This document shows, one piece after another, positions 60,469 through 64,000 of a stretch of 64,000 nucleotides of DNA; position 1 is the stretch's first letter; each line of letters opens with the position of its first letter. Source of the DNA: Epiperipatus broadwayi (lineage: Eukaryota > Onychophora > Udeonychophora > Euonychophora > Peripatidae); the NCBI GenBank assembly GCA_028023455.1, contig JAQFVV010006203.1, forward strand, positions 8,216,821 through 8,280,820. The letters are read 5' to 3'. The notes beneath the pieces are model-generated. The model saw only the letters and a program-made list of their open reading frames with translations. It did not search any database and had not been told where the DNA came from. Both the position numbers and the translations under genes were made by a program.

Positions 60469-63400
60469 CATCATCATCAACCATTATCAATCCACTGCAG
60501 GATGAAAGCCTCTCCATTTTCAATCCACCTTTTCCTATCTTTAGCTTTTCTTCTCCACATCAGCCCTGCACCCTTTTTTATTTCATCCATCCATCTCACA
60601 TGTGGTCCCTTTCTGCGTCTTTTACAATCTCTTGGAATCCAGTTTAAAATATCAATTGTCCATCTGTTATAATCTCTTCTAAGAATATGTCCAGCGCAAC
60701 TCCACTTCAGTCTTTTAATTTTTTCAATGAGGTCAGTAACACATGTTTGTTCTCTTACACATACATTGCGTTTTCGATTCCTTCTTGTTACTCCCAACAT
60801 ACATCTCTCCATACTTCCTTTAGTGGTCTGGAGTCTCTGTATTGCTCTTCTATTAAGTGTCCAAGTCTCAGATCCATAAGTAAGAACTGGCAAAACACAT
60901 TTATTAAAAAACGTCCTTTCCAAACACATACGCATATTTCTTTTAGTATCAAGTTATTTCTACCAAAAGTAATCCATTATATTTCATCCATTATATTTCC
61001 ATCTGTATTAATAATCTGACCAAAATATTTGTAACTGTTAATTTCTTCTAACTCATCATAATCAAACTTTATTTTCATATTTTGAGAAAATCTATTAAAC
61101 ATTACTTTAGTCTTTTTAACATTTATCTTTAGTCCTACTATCCTACTTTCATCTGATAACTACTGCAACATTTCGTTTAGCTCTAAAGCATTATTTACAA
61201 AAACAACTACATCATCTGCAAAATCAAAATGACTTAAATAATCTCCATTTACTTTTACTCCTTTAGTTCCCATTTTAATCCACAAAATACTTCTTGCAGC
61301 ATTGCTGTAAAAAGTTTTGGAGATATGGAGTCACCCTGCCTTACTTATTTCAATGTTGATTTTCCTACTATCATTATGTAATCTAATTGTTGCTGTTGCA
61401 TTTTTATAAATATTCTTTAAAATACGACAATATCCTGGATCTACACCCTGATGATACAATGCTTTAATCATAGAAGAAATATTTATAGAATCAAATGCCT
61501 TTTCATGGTCTACAAATCCTAAGCATAAAGACAACTCATATTCCTTTGTCCTTTCTATAACTTCTCTCAATACCTGGATATGATCTACTGTACTAAAATC
61601 ACTTTTAAGTCCAGCTTGTTTTTTTGGTTGGTGGAAATCCAATGTTTTCTGTAGACGAGTTGTAATTATCTTAGTAAAATTTTTTTTATATAAAACTGAT
61701 AAAAGACTGATACGTCTGTAATTTCTAATATCTTTTATATAACCTTTTTAAAATATTAATATTCATACTGCATTCTTCCAATCATCTGGTACATCTTTAT
61801 CATTTAGACATTTGGTATATAACTTTGCTAAAAGTTTTTTTATTTCTTCACCTGCTTTTTTAAATATATCAATTATAATTCCATCATTACATGGAGGCTT
61901 CCCTTTCTTTATAAATTTAATTGCATGTCTCACTTCCTCATTCAAAATTCTGGGAAATTCGGAATATATAAGAGGTATCGGAGGCACATGTTCTTTATTA
62001 CTATATAATTCTTGATAAAAGTCTTCTACACATTTCATGATGTCATCTCTCTTTCTAGTAATAATGTCATCTTTTTTTCTTATAGCAGATATAAATTTCC
62101 TACCAATACCAAAATGTTGTTTTACACCCTTTAGACACTTATTCTCTTCTACAGATTTCTTTGCTATTTCACAATTATACTTTCTTATATCTTTTTCAAC
62201 TCTTTTCCCCACCATTGTACAAAATTCGAGATATTCAATCTTTTTTAATGCATCATTGTTGTATATCCTCATATTCCGTCTTTTCTTCATAAATTCTCTA
62301 GTCTCAGTAGAAATTTTATTGGTCAATTGATGCTTTTTTTTACCAGCTATCTTTGTTGCAGTTTTTAAAAGTGTATCGCATTTTTCTATTTATGTCATTT
62401 CATAATCTACTAATACTTGAAATCGATTTGTAAGTTCTAATTTAAATTCATTAGAATGTTTCTGAAGATTAGGAATATCAACTGTAAATATTGTATTTCT
62501 TAATAATTTTTGTCTCTCTACTTTTCTATTAACATGTATCTTACATCTTATATAATCGATGATCACTTCCTGTATTAAATTTATTAAGAACATTACAATC
62601 TGGAAATATGTATTTTTTGTTAGTCAAAATATAATCCAATTCTGCTGTACCTTCATTTGGATGCATCCATGTCCATTTCCTTTTAACATTTTTTTCAAAA
62701 AAAGAATTTATAATATAAAGGTTTTTTTCCTGCAAACTCCACAAGTCTGTGTGCAATCTCATTTCTATTACCATAACCAAAATTACCTACAGCATTTTCA
62801 TCTTTCATTTGTTTACCAATTCTCGCATTAATGTCTCCCATAACAATTTTAAAATGTTGCTTATTCTGATCAAAAGCCTTTTATACATCCATATAAAAAT
62901 CTCCTATAACTTCATCACTATGAGAACTTGTTGGGGCATAAACCTGAATTATCTGTATTTGGTGTCTGCTATTAAATTGTAAAACTAATCTTGCCACTCT
63001 GTCTGATACATCATCAATCTCCACAACGTTATTCTTCCATTTTATATTTATAATGAATCATACTCCACTTGTATTTACAATATTTGTGCCTTTATAGAAG
63101 AGTATTAGTCCAATTTTTAAATCAATTGTTTCTTCCCCTTTTCTTCTAACTTCACAAACTACAATGTTTTATTTAATATAAGACAGTAGTTCTTCTAGCT
63201 CCTGCAATCTTCCTTTACTTGAAAGTGATCTGCAGTTGTAAGTACCTAAATAAAAAGTCGTTATCATATGGCAGCATGTGTCTGCAATCAGGGGATTCTT
63301 AGCACCCTCTGCCTTTGGCCACCAACCACTGCCTTGGTTGGTGACTTTACGGCCTCCTGGGAATAAGGGTCATGATTTATTTTTGTCTGGCATGATTGTA

Positions 63401-63650
63401 TAAATTGGAAAAAATATTCTTAAACTCGGAGGTAAAAAGCCAATAAACTTACCACACTGGCTAATGCGTGTTGGTGAGCAGCCCATCCATGTTTTTATTC
63501 TTTATGAATAATCACATAGTAATAAGAGCTGCAACGACAAGAACGTATGGAGTGGACATTAAAAATTTGCCCTGCTTGGTTCCTTTAAGGCCTCCAAGAG
63601 GAATCAAAGTGTCACCTTTCGGTTAATAGCAAACTCCTTTCTGCAGTCCC
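60469..63650 (-). mobile_element. Full-length RTE retrotransposon, inactive, 9-bp target duplication
   Basis: Order on the minus strand: leader from 63650 (GGGACTGCAGAAAGGAG), about 380 bases of GC-richer 5' UTR, a single EN-RT reading frame, and a GATGATGATG tail. ATAGTGTAT lies directly outside both ends (60460-60468 and 63651-63659), a probable target-site duplication. The total of 3182 bp fits the size of complete RTE elements. Confidence 0.88.
60477..63267 (-). pseudogene. RTE endonuclease-reverse transcriptase, broken
   Basis: The ATG at 63267 opens MITTFYLGTYNCRSLSS, the RTE endonuclease start with its catalytic Asn, but a stop follows 32 codons later (63171-63169). Shifted frames then continue the domain: VVCEVRRKG with its Glu, MGDINAR near 62840, and GSDHRL near 62550. 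A linker block runs 62326-61763. The reverse transcriptase shows VDHEKAFD and TATIRLHND (61642-61331), a frameshift inside GVRQGDSIS near 61335, and FADDVVVF near 61215. The C-terminal block 60935-60477 has LTYGSETWTLNRR, IPRDCKRRRKGPHVRW and the final ILQWIDNG. Several stops and shifts make it non-functional. Confidence 0.92.
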
Positions 63651-63659
63651 ATAGTGTAT

Positions 63660-64000
63660 AGTCTAACATAAGTCTCTTCCGCCCATTATTTCAAATCTTC
63701 TCTTTCAGGCTACAATACGTGAAATAAATCAGAAATCAATACAATACTACCACCGCATATGAAACATAGCAGTATGTGTTATACCTGCTATGCATATGAA
63801 AAGATAATTAATGTCGTTTTGATTAATTCCGTCATAAAAAGGCATCAAAATCTGGACGCAGATCGGTAGGCTACATCTTCAAGAACATCATGTCAGTGAA
63901 TTGTTCAGCTTAATTTTCCATTATTTACTGCTATGCAGTGAAAATCTCCACCCCCCTACAATTTCTGCCTTTAATGAATTTTCAGTCACAGTTCATCACA
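63660..64000. other. Non-coding flank
   Basis: Mixed-composition sequence beyond the RTE 5' duplication. No open frame or repeat recognised before the window ends. Confidence 0.4.

Noticed and set aside
60463-62330. Plus-strand open frames over the RTE copy (60463-60672, 60687-61019, 62037-62330)
   Set aside because: Antisense shadows of the minus-strand RTE pseudogene.

Overview
This window looks like AT-rich, intergenic or intronic DNA from an animal, most likely an invertebrate. Nearly everything recognisable is transposon-derived: non-LTR retrotransposons of two unrelated lineages, short foldback and MITE-like DNA elements, tRNA-like SINEs, tandem repeats and simple repeats. There are no bacterial-type operons, no rRNA and no convincing host protein-coding exons. 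The sequence alone does not fix the phylum.

The only long intact genes belong to one non-LTR retrotransposon (about 11041-15640, minus strand). Its ORF1 encodes a coiled-coil/SGNH-esterase protein. Its ORF2 encodes an apurinic-type endonuclease, a reverse transcriptase and a C-terminal zinc knuckle, with all catalytic residues present. The 3' end has a short stem-loop and an (ATCAC)n tail. Truncated 3' ends of the same family lie at 26197-26474 (two head to tail) and 53388-53659.

The second lineage is RTE/BovB-like. A full-length but broken copy (60469-63650, minus) is flanked by a 9-bp duplication. A 5'-truncated copy (16611-17902, plus) is flanked by a perfect 12-bp duplication. A short 3' fragment lies at 46389-46643. 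Tails are GAT-rich.

The most interesting material is at 23.4-24.5 kb, 26.6 kb and 28.9-29.8 kb. A SINE-like repeat carries a tRNA-like head (A and B boxes) next to a hammerhead-ribozyme core. Four copies sit as inverted pairs inside two large palindromes; the palindrome at 28908-29788 has 400-bp arms that look about 95% identical. The copies inside the palindromes have damaged ribozyme cores, but a fragment at 26614-26692 keeps every invariant core base and can fold all three stems.

Other structure: a 962-bp TA-flanked terminal-inverted-repeat element (38767-39728) whose empty site survives in an inverted paralogous copy (45345-45745); a cluster of near-identical 35-43-bp-arm hairpins (45058-46050); a foldback element built on about 100-bp direct repeats (20655-21980); and several single MITE-like inverted repeats. 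The remaining sequence is AT-rich and unassigned, with GC-richer islands at 400-800, 1950-2220, 3030-3330 and 49850-50450 that could hold exons or old coding remnants.
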